Source: RI-153 sp963752935 (GTDB lineage: Bacteria > Chloroflexota > Anaerolineae > Caldilineales > Caldilineaceae). Taken from it: 64,000 nt of DNA. The stretch lies in the NCBI GenBank assembly GCA_963752935.1, contig CAVWAL010000020.1, forward strand, positions 310,001 through 374,000, read 5' to 3'. The notes below the pieces were generated by a model. The model was not told the DNA's origin, ran no database searches, and worked only from the letters and a program-made list of their open reading frames with translations. Below, one piece after another: positions 1 through 11,001 of the stretch. The position numbers were made by a program, and so were the translations under genes. The stretch's first letter is position 1. Each line of letters begins with the position of its first letter.

Positions 1-2
1 CT

Positions 3-824
3 TTTAATGTGCACGGTTGGCGCAGAGCAGACGGAAGCTCTAACGTTTTGGGCGTGGCGGATGTGATTGCTGCTACCAATGCGGATATTGTCGGGATCAA
101 CGAGGTGTTCCATCCCCAGAGAGCTGCAGATCACGATCTACCTGCCGATCAGACTGCATTGGCTCACATTGCAGAGAACTTAGGCATGCAGTATGTTTTC
201 GGCCCTTGCCTACGTTGGCCCGCCACCGAAAGCCTGCCTACCCATAGCTATGGCAATGCGCTGCTCAGCCGCTGGCCGATCATGGCCGGCGCCGCTCATC
301 ATTTGTCCCCGATCGAAGGCAAAGAGCAGCGCGGACTGCTGGAAGCGCGCATTGCCCTGCCCGACGAAAGGCTTTTCACCGTCTACGTCACTCACCTCGA
401 TCATACGGATGAGGCCGCTCGGTTGACCCAGGTGCGCGCCCTCCGCACCTGGACAGTACGTGATCGCAATCGTCCGCACGTCTTGATGGGCGACTTCAAT
501 GCCATTCATCCCTGGGATTACGAAGATCGCCCCGATGCGTTGCAGGTGCTCGCCAATCACGCCAAGGGCAGCAATATGATCGATCATGGCAAAGGACCAC
601 AGGTGATCCCCCAATTGGAGAAGGCCGGTTACAGCGACGCCATGCGGTTGTGCGGTACCCCCGGCCAAAGAACCTTTCTGCCTGCCGAAGATGCTGTACG
701 CATCGACTACATCTGGGTAAGCGAACCTTTAGCACCGGCAGTGCGCAGTGCCACCGTCTGGATGGAACCCGCCGGCCAAGAAGTCTCAGATCATCGGCCC
801 GTGTTGGTAGAAGTCGAGCTGTAG
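3..824 (+). CDS. Endonuclease/exonuclease/phosphatase (EEP) family protein, 5'-truncated
   Basis: The EEP fold covers metal-dependent phosphodiesterases such as DNase I, exonuclease III and sphingomyelinases; the substrate here is unknown. The frame is open to the window edge and reads FNVHGWR before the GTG at position 9. 'NVHGWR' is the usual first beta-strand of this fold, so the true start lies upstream. Visible motifs are GINEV (metal-binding Glu), THLDH, GDFNA near residue 160, and the terminal SDHRPV (catalytic Asp-His). No signal peptide can be judged because the 5' end is missing. The stop lies one base before the rarA start, so the two genes are probably co-transcribed. Confidence 0.85.
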   Translation, partial: FNVHGWRRADGSSNVLGVADVIAATNADIVGINEVFHPQRAADHDLPADQTALAHIAENLGMQYVFGPCLRWPATESLPTHSYGNALLSRWPIMAGAAHHLSPIEGKEQRGLLEARIALPDERLFTVYVTHLDHTDEAARLTQVRALRTWTVRDRNRPHVLMGDFNAIHPWDYEDRPDALQVLANHAKGSNMIDHGKGPQVIPQLEKAGYSDAMRLCGTPGQRTFLPAEDAVRIDYIWVSEPLAPAVRSATVWMEPAGQEVSDHRPVLVEVEL

Positions 825-825
825 C

Positions 826-3099
<2,274 letters not shown>

Positions 3100-3113
3100 G
3101 GATCAAATAGGGA

Positions 3114-4925
3114 TCAATCGGTCTTGTAGCTGGTCTTTCCTGGCGGGGTCTCCTCGCTGAGGGGTAACTCAAACGAAAAGGTTGTCCCTTCTTGGCTGTT
3201 GCTGCGCACCCAAATGCGGCCGGCATGGGCTTCGATAATGCGTCGCACATTTGCCAACCCTAATCCGATGCCCGTGTGAGTTGTTGCCGTGGTGCGCGCT
3301 CGGTAGTAGCGCTCCCAGATGCGGTCGAGTTCCTCGTCAGGGATGCCGATCCCGGTATCACTAATCGCGACGAGCACGTTCGCTCCACTTTGCTCAATAC
3401 GGACCGTGACTTTGCCGCCAGGGCGATTATACTTGATGGCGTTACTGAGCAGGTTGTCGAAGACCTGCCCCAAGCGGTCGGCGTCGCCCATCACAATGGC
3501 ACGGCTCAGTTGATTAATGGATTGAATCTCTAGCCCGGCTTGTCGTGCGGTCATGACCGCACTGCGTATGGCATTGTTCGCTACCGTGACGACTTCAACG
3601 GGTTCCTCTTTGAGTGGCTGTGATTCGATCTGTTTCAGTTTGAGGATCTCACTGACCAGCCGGTTAACCGCTTCAGTGCGCTCTTGGATCACCTCTAGCG
3701 CTCCACGTTGTTCGGCGTTGATCTCACCCATAGCCCCTTCGATCATCAAATCTGTGTAGCCACGAATAAAGGTAAGTGGCGCACGCAGGTCGTGCGTGAT
3801 GTTTTGGATGAATTCATCGCGCTGCTGATCCATGCGATGGAGCGTGTCATAGGCTTCCATCAACTCAACCGCGCGGGTACGTGCCTGGGCCAGGAGCCGT
3901 GTCTTGTGAATAGCTGAACCGGCCAGGTCGGCAATGGCCCGAAGTAGGCGACGTGTCATCGGGTCGGCGGCGATATGGTTGGCAGTGATTACCCCGATCA
4001 CCTCGGAACCGACCTTGAGTGGAATGTTGAGCAGTTCATGGATAATGAGCCCAGAGGGTTGACCGGCCATTCGCCTGCGGACTTCATCGGGATCTTGGAT
4101 TTCTACCCATTCGCCGCGCACGATGCTCTGAGCAAAGGGTCCCTCATAACTGTAAACGGGACGATTGTTAAAGAAGGTGCAGTATTCCTCTGAAAGGTTG
4201 TACCCATAGGTCAGCCGCAGGGTTTCCCCTGGCTCTTGACGAAGGATAATTGCTCCTTGCAATTCGACCCCATCTTCATTTCGTTCCAGGTTCGACATGA
4301 CGCGCTTCAGCACTAGCTGAAGCATTTCGTCTAACTCGAAGGTCCGATTGAGCGTTTCGCTCATATCAGCCAGGATCGTCACTTCATTCAGGCGACGTTG
4401 TGTCTCTTCTATCAGACGCAGATTCCCCAGCGCCGTGGCCGTCTGATTGCAGAGGAGCGTAATGTTGCTGCGTATCTCAGGCGAAAAGGTGTTGGGCTGG
4501 TAGCTCTTTAAGGTGAGACAGCCCACCAGTTTCGTTTGTTGATCGGAAAGCAATGGAACGAGCAAGACAGAACGGACTTCTCTGGGATCGGGTTGGTGGC
4601 CGGGATGCCAATCATCTCTTCCGCGCACATCTGGGAAGTAAATTTCTTTGTGCTCACGGCGGATTTGATCCAGATGCGCAAATTCACGCAAATTGACAGT
4701 GCGATGTCGAGCCTCCGCCGGATCGGTGTATCCTTCAACGGCCGCAAAGTAGCCGATGTCCATGTTATCGGGGCTTAACAACATAACAGAGGCGGCGTCG
4801 TAATCGACGAATTGAGTGATCGTAGACAACAGTTCTTCGGTTGCCTCAACCAACGTAGTCGTCTCCATCAAGCGAAACGAAAACTCAAGCTGAATTTCAG
4901 CAGATTGCTGGTGTGCGCTCTCCAT
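3114..4925 (-). CDS. Cytosolic GAF-domain sensor histidine kinase
   Basis: A 603-residue histidine kinase without membrane segments. Residues ~10-350 hold two GAF-like sensory domains (small-molecule or redox sensing is typical; the ligand is unknown). A linker leads to the HisKA dimerisation helix with the phospho-acceptor His in THDLRAP (~376). The ATPase domain shows the N box DNLLSNAIKYN (~490), G1 DTGIGIP (~527) and G2 GIGLGLANVRRI (~550). No response regulator is adjacent, so it is an orphan kinase within the window. It converges with rarA-MTase across a 14-base gap. Confidence 0.92.
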   Translation of the reverse strand: MESAHQQSAEIQLEFSFRLMETTTLVEATEELLSTITQFVDYDAASVMLLSPDNMDIGYFAAVEGYTDPAEARHRTVNLREFAHLDQIRREHKEIYFPDVRGRDDWHPGHQPDPREVRSVLLVPLLSDQQTKLVGCLTLKSYQPNTFSPEIRSNITLLCNQTATALGNLRLIEETQRRLNEVTILADMSETLNRTFELDEMLQLVLKRVMSNLERNEDGVELQGAIILRQEPGETLRLTYGYNLSEEYCTFFNNRPVYSYEGPFAQSIVRGEWVEIQDPDEVRRRMAGQPSGLIIHELLNIPLKVGSEVIGVITANHIAADPMTRRLLRAIADLAGSAIHKTRLLAQARTRAVELMEAYDTLHRMDQQRDEFIQNITHDLRAPLTFIRGYTDLMIEGAMGEINAEQRGALEVIQERTEAVNRLVSEILKLKQIESQPLKEEPVEVVTVANNAIRSAVMTARQAGLEIQSINQLSRAIVMGDADRLGQVFDNLLSNAIKYNRPGGKVTVRIEQSGANVLVAISDTGIGIPDEELDRIWERYYRARTTATTHTGIGLGLANVRRIIEAHAGRIWVRSNSQEGTTFSFELPLSEETPPGKTSYKTD

Positions 4926-5384
4926 TTTCAGCGGCCTTGCTTTGGCAACGGCGATGGAAGTCTGAGTAACGGCTTGGCCGTAAGGTGCCCGCCCAGAGAT
5001 TCATCAGACGTCAGGATAGAGTTTAACTGTGATTTTATTCTGCGTACACGTATCGGGGTGCAAAATTGTTCGGGCTTCTTCAGAATGAGGGGACTACTGG
5101 GTACATAGGTACGCACTTCATTCGGCCTGCGCTTCATTTTTATTGACCTGTGTTTCTATGTGAACTTCGCTTACCCTGTCCCAAAGTTAGCACGATTAGT
5201 ATAATGAAAACGTTACAGTTTGATATCAATGTTGTTGCCTAACTGTTCGGATTCAGGTGTGGGGCACCGCTCAGAAGGACTTCTTGCATGCGAAAGTGAT
5301 CTGTTCAATGCGTCGCGCCTGGACGGTGACGGGTTCGGCAAGAAGAGTCATTCCGGCGCAGTGCTGCCTTCAGGGCGAAGGGCA
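4926..5384. other. Intergenic region upstream of the histidine kinase
   Basis: About 460 bases between the kinase start and the secA terminator. Short ORFs here lack ribosome sites and family resemblance. The kinase promoter must lie here on the minus strand, but I see no convincing -35/-10 pair. Confidence 0.4.
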
Positions 5385-5428
5385 AAAAAATCCTCAGGTG
5401 TCCATTTACGGACACCTGAGGATTTTTT
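5385..5428. terminator. Intrinsic terminator downstream of secA
   Basis: A perfect 19 bp stem (A6 then TCCTCAGGTGTCC, with its complement and T6) and a 6-base loop. A and T runs on both sides make it functional in either direction; it lies 65 bases after the secA stop on the minus strand. Confidence 0.9.
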
Positions 5429-5492
5429 GACCGGCGATCCTTGGTTGGGGATCGCTCATCTGGGCCACGAGGTTTGGTACTACTCAGAACGC

Positions 5493-8438
5493 TTACACGC
5501 TCTGGGTCGGCTGCCGAACCGGTGCCCCATCCTGCTTTAGGTCGGCCTTCATATGACAATGTTTGTACTTCTTGCCGCTGCCGCACCAACAAGGATCATT
5601 GCGACCAGGGCGCTCTGTGGTATTGCGTACGGTTTGCTGCTTGCCATTTGAGTCGTCGCGATCGGTGCGAATATTGCGTGCGATGGGCTGTGGCATCACA
5701 GGCTCGCGGCGAACGGAAAGGCTCATGAGGACTTTGACGATATCGTTGCGGATGTCGCCCATTAATTCCTGATACATCGCATAAGCCTGTCGCTTATAAG
5801 CCACCAGCGGATCGACCTGGGCAATGGCCTGTAGCCCAATCCCCTCGCGCAAGCGATCGAGATCTGTAAGATGGCGCACCCAACGATGATCGACCGCACG
5901 AAGCATCATCTGGCGTTCGGCGCTTCGTAATGTAGCGGCGCCGATTTCGGCTTCCTTCTCTTCGTATGCTTCCAGCCCCATAGCGACAGCAGTCTGGCGG
6001 ATCTCGTTGAGATCGAGCTCTTCCCAATCGGTGGTTTCAAAGTCATCCGGAAACGGGAAGACGGCGCGCAGGGCCTGGACGAGATCTTCCAGATTCAGTT
6101 CGTCGCGGTGGACGCTGCCAAACTGGTTAACAACGGCTTCAACTTCCTGGCCGATCATATCCAGAATCGTGGGCTTGAGCGATGGCTCACCCAGGATGCG
6201 GCGTCGTTCAGCATAGATCGTCTCACGCTGTTCGTTGACCACTTCGTCGTACTTGAGCACGTGTTTACGAATGTCGAAGTTGTGCCCTTCGACGCGTGTC
6301 TGAGCGCTTTCGATGGCCTTGCTGATCATCCCCGCTTCGATGGGTTGATCGTCCTCGATGCCGAGCCGATCCATGATCCCGGTGATGCGGTCGCCGCCAA
6401 AGCGGCGGATCAACTCATCTTCCAGGCTCAGGTAGAAACGGCTGCGTCCTGGATCACCAAGACGGCCGGATCGGCCACGCAACTGATTATCGATGCGGCG
6501 CGCTTCGTGGCGTTCGGTGCCTACGACATAGAGCCCGCCTAACGCCTTAACCTTCTCTTGATTCTTTTTCGTGTCCAGATAGTTGTCGCGTAAAACAGTC
6601 GCCCACGCTTCGCTGTACTGCGTGGTGGGGTCCTGCCCATGTTTCAGCATATCGATGGCGGTGTTCCACTCAATTTGGGGGATAGCCGTCAGATCCACGC
6701 CATCCTTGCGCAATTGTTCACGCGCCACCCCTTCGTAATTACCACCCAAGAGGATGTCCACACCACGACCGGCCATATTGGTGGCAATGGTCACGGCGCC
6801 CGGACGACCTGCCTGGGCAATGATGGTGGCCTCGCGTTCGTGCTGTTTGGCGTTAAGCACCTCATGGTTGATGCCACGTCGCTGTAACATCTTGCTGATC
6901 AACTCGCTGGTTTCGATGGCAACGGTACCCACGAGCACCGGTTGTCCTTGTTTGTGCGCGTTTTCGATCTCATCGATCACAGCTTTGAACTTCGACTGCT
7001 GATTTTTGTAGACCATATCCGCCAGGTCTTCACGCACGATGGGGCGATAGGTGGGTACGGCAATCACATCCAGATTGTAAATGCTCTGGAATTCTTCTTC
7101 TTCGGTTTTGGCTGTACCGGTCATGCCGGCCAGCTTGTCATACATGCGGAAGAAGTTCTGGAAGGTGATTGTCGCCAGCGTCATCGATTCTTTCTTGACC
7201 TTGACGCCTTCTTTGGCTTCGATGGCCTGGTGCAGCCCTTCGCCATAGCGGCGACCTTCCATGAGGCGTCCGGTGAACTCATCGACAATGATGACTTCGT
7301 CGTCGCGCACGATGTAATCTTTGTCACGCGCATAGAGCGCCCGGGCGCGCAGGGCATTGTCCAAATAGGGGATCATCTCAAAGTGCTCGGAACTATAAAG
7401 ATTGTCCAAACCCAGCCGTTCTTCGACTTTGATGATGCCGGCCTCGGTCAGCGTGGCCACGCGTTCCTTTTCGTTGACCTCGTAATCAGGCCCTTCCTGT
7501 AAACTACGCACCAGTTCGGCAAAGCGGCGGTAATAGTCCGAGCTTTCCTGCGCCTCACCCGAGATGATCAACGGGGTACGCGCTTCGTCGATGAGGATAT
7601 TGTCCACTTCGTCGACGATGGCATAGTGCAGCCCTCGCTGCGACTGTTGGCGCTTGTCCAGCACCATGTTGTCGCGCAGATAGTCGAAACCGAACTCGTT
7701 GTTGGTGCCATAGAGGACATCGCACCGGTAAGCCTCGGGCCGTGTGATGGGGCGCAGCGCGGCAAACCGGTCATCTTGGGCCGGGTAATCGGGATCGTAG
7801 ACGAAGCTACCCCGATCCGGGCTGCCGGCGCTGCTCTGGATGACCGCCGCGCTCAATCCCAGCAGATGGTAGATCGGCCCCATCAACTGCAAGCCGACTT
7901 TGGAGAGGTAATCGTTGGGCGTCACCAGATGTGCGCCGCGACCGGTTAACGCATTCAAATAGAGGGGCAGCGTGGCGACCAGGGTTTTGCCTTCACCGGT
8001 TTTCATTTCGGCGATTTTGCCGGAATGGAGCACCATACCACCCAATAGCTGGACGTCGTAGTGGCGAAGACCGGTGGTGCGCTTGCTGGCTTCGCGTACA
8101 GCGGCGAAGGCTTCGGGCAGCACATCGTTGAGAAGGCTCTCTTCGAGTTTGAGCAGTTCTTTCTGCAAACGTTCTACTTCGATGCGGGCGAAGCGCTGTT
8201 GATCGGTGCCGGCAACCGCCTCATACTCGCTCTCTGCCTCGGCTAGATCGTTGCGCGCACTCTCTGTTTGATCAGTAATGCGCCGCCGAAAATCTGCCGT
8301 CATCCCTTTCAGGTCTTCGTCGCTCTTGCGCTCAAACTCAGCCTCGAGTGCATTGATCTGTTCCAGCACCGGGCGCATGCGTTTCAGTTCGCGTTCACTA
8401 GGATCGCCAATAATGGCCGTCAATAATTTTCTAAACAT
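5493..8438 (-). CDS. secA: Preprotein translocase ATPase SecA
   Basis: SecA drives Sec-dependent protein export at the cytoplasmic face of SecYEG. The start chosen is the ATG at 8438 (MFRKLLTAI), with AGAAGG about 9 bases upstream; a 50-codon longer frame exists but resembles no SecA N-terminus. Seen: Walker A MKTGEGKT near residue 146, DEVDNILIDEARTP (DEAD motif), MAGRGVDI, the LRGRSGR helicase motif, and the C-terminal zinc motif CWCGSGKKYKHCH, which usually binds SecB or ribosomes. At 981 residues it is longer than Bacillus SecA (~840). About 43 extra charged residues (TDQTESARND to LLKLEES) precede the conserved AFAAVREASKR block, and a second insertion follows at SSAGSPDRGSF. A terminator follows the gene. 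Confidence 0.97.
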   Translation of the reverse strand: MFRKLLTAIIGDPSERELKRMRPVLEQINALEAEFERKSDEDLKGMTADFRRRITDQTESARNDLAEAESEYEAVAGTDQQRFARIEVERLQKELLKLEESLLNDVLPEAFAAVREASKRTTGLRHYDVQLLGGMVLHSGKIAEMKTGEGKTLVATLPLYLNALTGRGAHLVTPNDYLSKVGLQLMGPIYHLLGLSAAVIQSSAGSPDRGSFVYDPDYPAQDDRFAALRPITRPEAYRCDVLYGTNNEFGFDYLRDNMVLDKRQQSQRGLHYAIVDEVDNILIDEARTPLIISGEAQESSDYYRRFAELVRSLQEGPDYEVNEKERVATLTEAGIIKVEERLGLDNLYSSEHFEMIPYLDNALRARALYARDKDYIVRDDEVIIVDEFTGRLMEGRRYGEGLHQAIEAKEGVKVKKESMTLATITFQNFFRMYDKLAGMTGTAKTEEEEFQSIYNLDVIAVPTYRPIVREDLADMVYKNQQSKFKAVIDEIENAHKQGQPVLVGTVAIETSELISKMLQRRGINHEVLNAKQHEREATIIAQAGRPGAVTIATNMAGRGVDILLGGNYEGVAREQLRKDGVDLTAIPQIEWNTAIDMLKHGQDPTTQYSEAWATVLRDNYLDTKKNQEKVKALGGLYVVGTERHEARRIDNQLRGRSGRLGDPGRSRFYLSLEDELIRRFGGDRITGIMDRLGIEDDQPIEAGMISKAIESAQTRVEGHNFDIRKHVLKYDEVVNEQRETIYAERRRILGEPSLKPTILDMIGQEVEAVVNQFGSVHRDELNLEDLVQALRAVFPFPDDFETTDWEELDLNEIRQTAVAMGLEAYEEKEAEIGAATLRSAERQMMLRAVDHRWVRHLTDLDRLREGIGLQAIAQVDPLVAYKRQAYAMYQELMGDIRNDIVKVLMSLSVRREPVMPQPIARNIRTDRDDSNGKQQTVRNTTERPGRNDPCWCGSGKKYKHCHMKADLKQDGAPVRQPTQSV

Positions 8439-8709
8439 GGAGTGCCTTCTGTTTTCAATCACCCACAGCCAGACGGTCGCCCCCATTGGTCGCACCGTCA
8501 GTGGATGAAGAGTCTTATGTCCAAACACATAGCCAACAGGCCGTCTCAGGTTGGATGCAGCGTGCTGGCCTGGCTTACGAGGGTTCATCCCTGGAGAAAC
8601 TGTACACCAGGCATTTTACCACGCGACAATTATTCTACCACGAGACAGGGTGTGGTCAATTTGGTCTGCCCTCTTGGCTGTGGGGACGGCTTGTGGATCA
8701 TGCAACGGT

Positions 8710-9024
8710 TCAGTGAACCTGCGACACATCGTTCAGGCCACTCGATCGGGTATCTGGATAAGGACGGTCGCAGTCCTGTGCCGACGGACGGCGTACGACC
8801 AGCCGCTGTGCCACAGGACGAGATCCCGCGGCGCGTTTGGCAAGCCGGATCGCCAAGCGTAACAGCCCATCGTCTAGCACCCAGCCATCCAGGACAACGC
8901 CATCACGGCAGGCGTGAATATGGATCTGGGCAATGGCGCCTCCTAACAACGGGTGGCGCGCCATCGCATCGCGTACCTGCCATGCCGTCACTTGATCGCT
9001 TGTGGATGGAGCAACGCGAATCAT
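8710..9024 (-). CDS. Small BON-domain-like protein
   Basis: A 104-residue protein. Residues ~15-75 follow the BON pattern: VRDAMARHPLL, then IHIHACRDGVVLDGWV, then a helix with LRLAIRLAK. BON domains bind membranes or periplasmic partners, but no signal peptide is seen. The ATG at 9024 has a good ribosome site (GAGGAAGG, ~6 bases away), which supports it over the overlapping plus-strand frames. The C-terminal 25 residues are unstructured. It is monocistronic between secA and the divergent LysM gene. The family call is by pattern only. Confidence 0.6.
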   Translation of the reverse strand: MIRVAPSTSDQVTAWQVRDAMARHPLLGGAIAQIHIHACRDGVVLDGWVLDDGLLRLAIRLAKRAAGSRPVAQRLVVRRPSAQDCDRPYPDTRSSGLNDVSQVH

Positions 9025-9262
9025 CGATTACCTTCCTCAATCAAATCGTGCACTTTGCTTGACCATCACCATACCATCCTACTGTGTGTTAGTTGTTAAC
9101 CTTCTATTAGTAAAGTGTTAGCCGTTTGTACCTGTATCGTTACAGCCGTCCTGTGTGATGGTTCTGACAAGCGAATTCTTCTGTGCTACAATTCGCTGAA
9201 CTTATTGCCTGCCCAATCAATTTCTGGTAGAGAATTTCTGGATAGACACATAGAAAGAAACT

Positions 9263-10045
9263 ATGGATAGACGCCAGTTGCTCTTTATTATCCTGCTCAA
9301 TAGCCTGATCAGTCTGGTGATTGCCATTGTCGTGGTTTGGGCAGCGGAACTGAGACGCCCTGATCTCGAAGAATTGGCGGCTCGCTATACACCTCCACCG
9401 CCGGTTGTGCTGATTGCCACGCCCACCGCGGAGATAGCCGGCGCGCCGGTCACAGTGGTGTCGACACCCTCTGCGGTTCTGGCTGCGCCCACAGCCACCA
9501 GCGTGAGTAGCGCGAGCTCGACCGATCCCGAGGTCTATGTCGTGCAGCAGGGAGACAGCCTGTTTGGCATTGCCATCCGCTTCAACTTGACCGTCGATGA
9601 ATTGATGGCAGCCAACGACCTGGACAACCCAGACTTCGTCTTTTCGGGGCAGCGGCTGGTCATTCCACAGCCTGGCTCTGGGACGAGCAGTAGCACAACC
9701 CCAGGCACAGGAGACGCGGCACAGCCCTCATCTGCCACCAATGGGCTGACAGTACAGGTCCAACAGGCCGGCAATCTGCCAGAAGAGAACGTGCTCATCG
9801 TTAATGACAGCAACAACGCCGTCAACCTGCAAGGCTGGACGTTGGGCAAGGTGAACGGCGCCGTTTACGCCTTTGAAGATCTGCCGCTCTTCCCCGGTGG
9901 CAGCGTGCGTTTGCACAGTGAAGCAGGGCAGGATGACAGCCTCAACCTCTACTGGTCGCAGAGTGCGCCGGTGTGGGAGAGTGGATCCGTCGTGCGGCTC
10001 TTCAACGCCGAAGGCCGTGAAGTTGTCAGCAATACCGTCCCCTAA
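9263..10045 (+). CDS. Membrane-anchored LysM protein with lamin-tail-like C-terminal domain
   Basis: 260 residues. An N-terminal signal anchor (~5-28, FIILLNSLISLVIAIVV) is followed by a Pro/Thr/Ala-rich linker. A LysM domain (~92-136: YVVQQGDSLFGIAIRF, LTVDELMAAND, GQRLVIP) suggests peptidoglycan or glycan binding. After a Ser/Thr linker, residues ~170-258 resemble a lamin-tail (LTD) beta-sandwich (NDSNNAVNLQGWTL, PLFPGGSVRLHS, SGSVVRLFNAEG). The protein is predicted to sit on the outer face of the membrane as a scaffold or wall-binding protein. It precedes two ATP-grasp genes in the same direction. Confidence 0.85.
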   Translation: MDRRQLLFIILLNSLISLVIAIVVVWAAELRRPDLEELAARYTPPPPVVLIATPTAEIAGAPVTVVSTPSAVLAAPTATSVSSASSTDPEVYVVQQGDSLFGIAIRFNLTVDELMAANDLDNPDFVFSGQRLVIPQPGSGTSSSTTPGTGDAAQPSSATNGLTVQVQQAGNLPEENVLIVNDSNNAVNLQGWTLGKVNGAVYAFEDLPLFPGGSVRLHSEAGQDDSLNLYWSQSAPVWESGSVVRLFNAEGREVVSNTVP

Positions 10046-10095
10046 GATCGGCAAACCCACTTACCAGATCGGCACAAAACGGAGTAGAGGATCTA

Positions 10096-10983
10096 ATGAA
10101 AAAAGTCGGCATTATGATCGGTCGCGAACGCAGCTTTCCGCGGGCATTCATCGATCGCGTGAATGAGCGCAACATGGGTGTGCAAGCCGAATGGCTCAAG
10201 GTCGGCGACGTCAGGATGGATGTACCCAACCCCTACGCCGTGATCGTGGATCGCATCAGCCACGAGGTTCCGTTTTACCAACTCTACCTCAAGCACGCCC
10301 AATTGCAGGGTGTCTATGTCATCAACAACCCCTACGCCCGTATCGTTGAAGACAAATTCACCGCCAACTTCATCGCCCAACAACAGGGCGTGGCCGTGCC
10401 CAAATCGATCATCCTGCCCAACAAAGCGTACATTGCCGACATCACCAGCGACAGCCTCAGCAATCTGATGCATCCGCTCGACTGGCAAGGCATTGCCGAT
10501 TATGTGGGATTGCCGGCTGTGCTGAAACCGGCGGTGGGTGGCGGTTGGAAGTCGGTGAGTATCGTCCACTCCGTCGAAGAAATGATCGCAGCCTACGACG
10601 CTTCGGGCCAACTGTCTTTGATCGTCCAAGAGTTCATCAACTGGGATCGCTATCTACGCTGCATCTGTATTGGCCGCAACAAGGTGCTGCCCATTGCCTG
10701 GGATCCCAACAGCCCTTTCCACGAACGTTACCGCGCCGATCCGAACTATCTGTCCACAGAACTGGGCGAACGCGTGGTCACAGAGGCGTTGAAGCTGTGC
10801 GAGGGCTTAGGGCACGATATGAACACCGTGGAGTTCGCGATTCGCGATGGCGTGCCCATTGCTATTGACTTCACCAACAGCGCACCCGACTTCGACATTG
10901 TCAGCTTGGGAGAATGGCACTTCAACTGGGTTCTCGACGCCATGACCGATCTGGTTATTGAAAAGGCATTGGCCACATCATAG
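10096..10983 (+). CDS. RimK-like ATP-grasp protein
   Basis: 295 residues of ATP-grasp ligase type. The family joins a carboxylate to an amine or thiol through an acyl-phosphate; the substrate here is not identifiable. Seen: an N-terminal pre-ATP domain with GIMIGRERSFP, DKFTANFIAQQQGVAVP (ATP-binding entry), VLKPAVGGGWKSV (glycine-rich nucleotide loop), IVQEFI, and the metal-binding end AIDFTNSAPDFD where Asp/Asn replace the usual ...E.N pattern. A GAGG ribosome site precedes the ATG. It lies 18 bases upstream of a second, circularly permuted ATP-grasp gene, so the two probably act together. Confidence 0.85.
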   Translation: MKKVGIMIGRERSFPRAFIDRVNERNMGVQAEWLKVGDVRMDVPNPYAVIVDRISHEVPFYQLYLKHAQLQGVYVINNPYARIVEDKFTANFIAQQQGVAVPKSIILPNKAYIADITSDSLSNLMHPLDWQGIADYVGLPAVLKPAVGGGWKSVSIVHSVEEMIAAYDASGQLSLIVQEFINWDRYLRCICIGRNKVLPIAWDPNSPFHERYRADPNYLSTELGERVVTEALKLCEGLGHDMNTVEFAIRDGVPIAIDFTNSAPDFDIVSLGEWHFNWVLDAMTDLVIEKALATS

Positions 10984-11001
10984 AGACACGCTGCTCAACC
11001 T

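Noticed and set aside
8442..9062. Plus-strand ORFs over the BON-like gene
   Set aside because: They lack a ribosome site and family features, while the opposite frame at 8710-9024 has a good site and a BON-like pattern.
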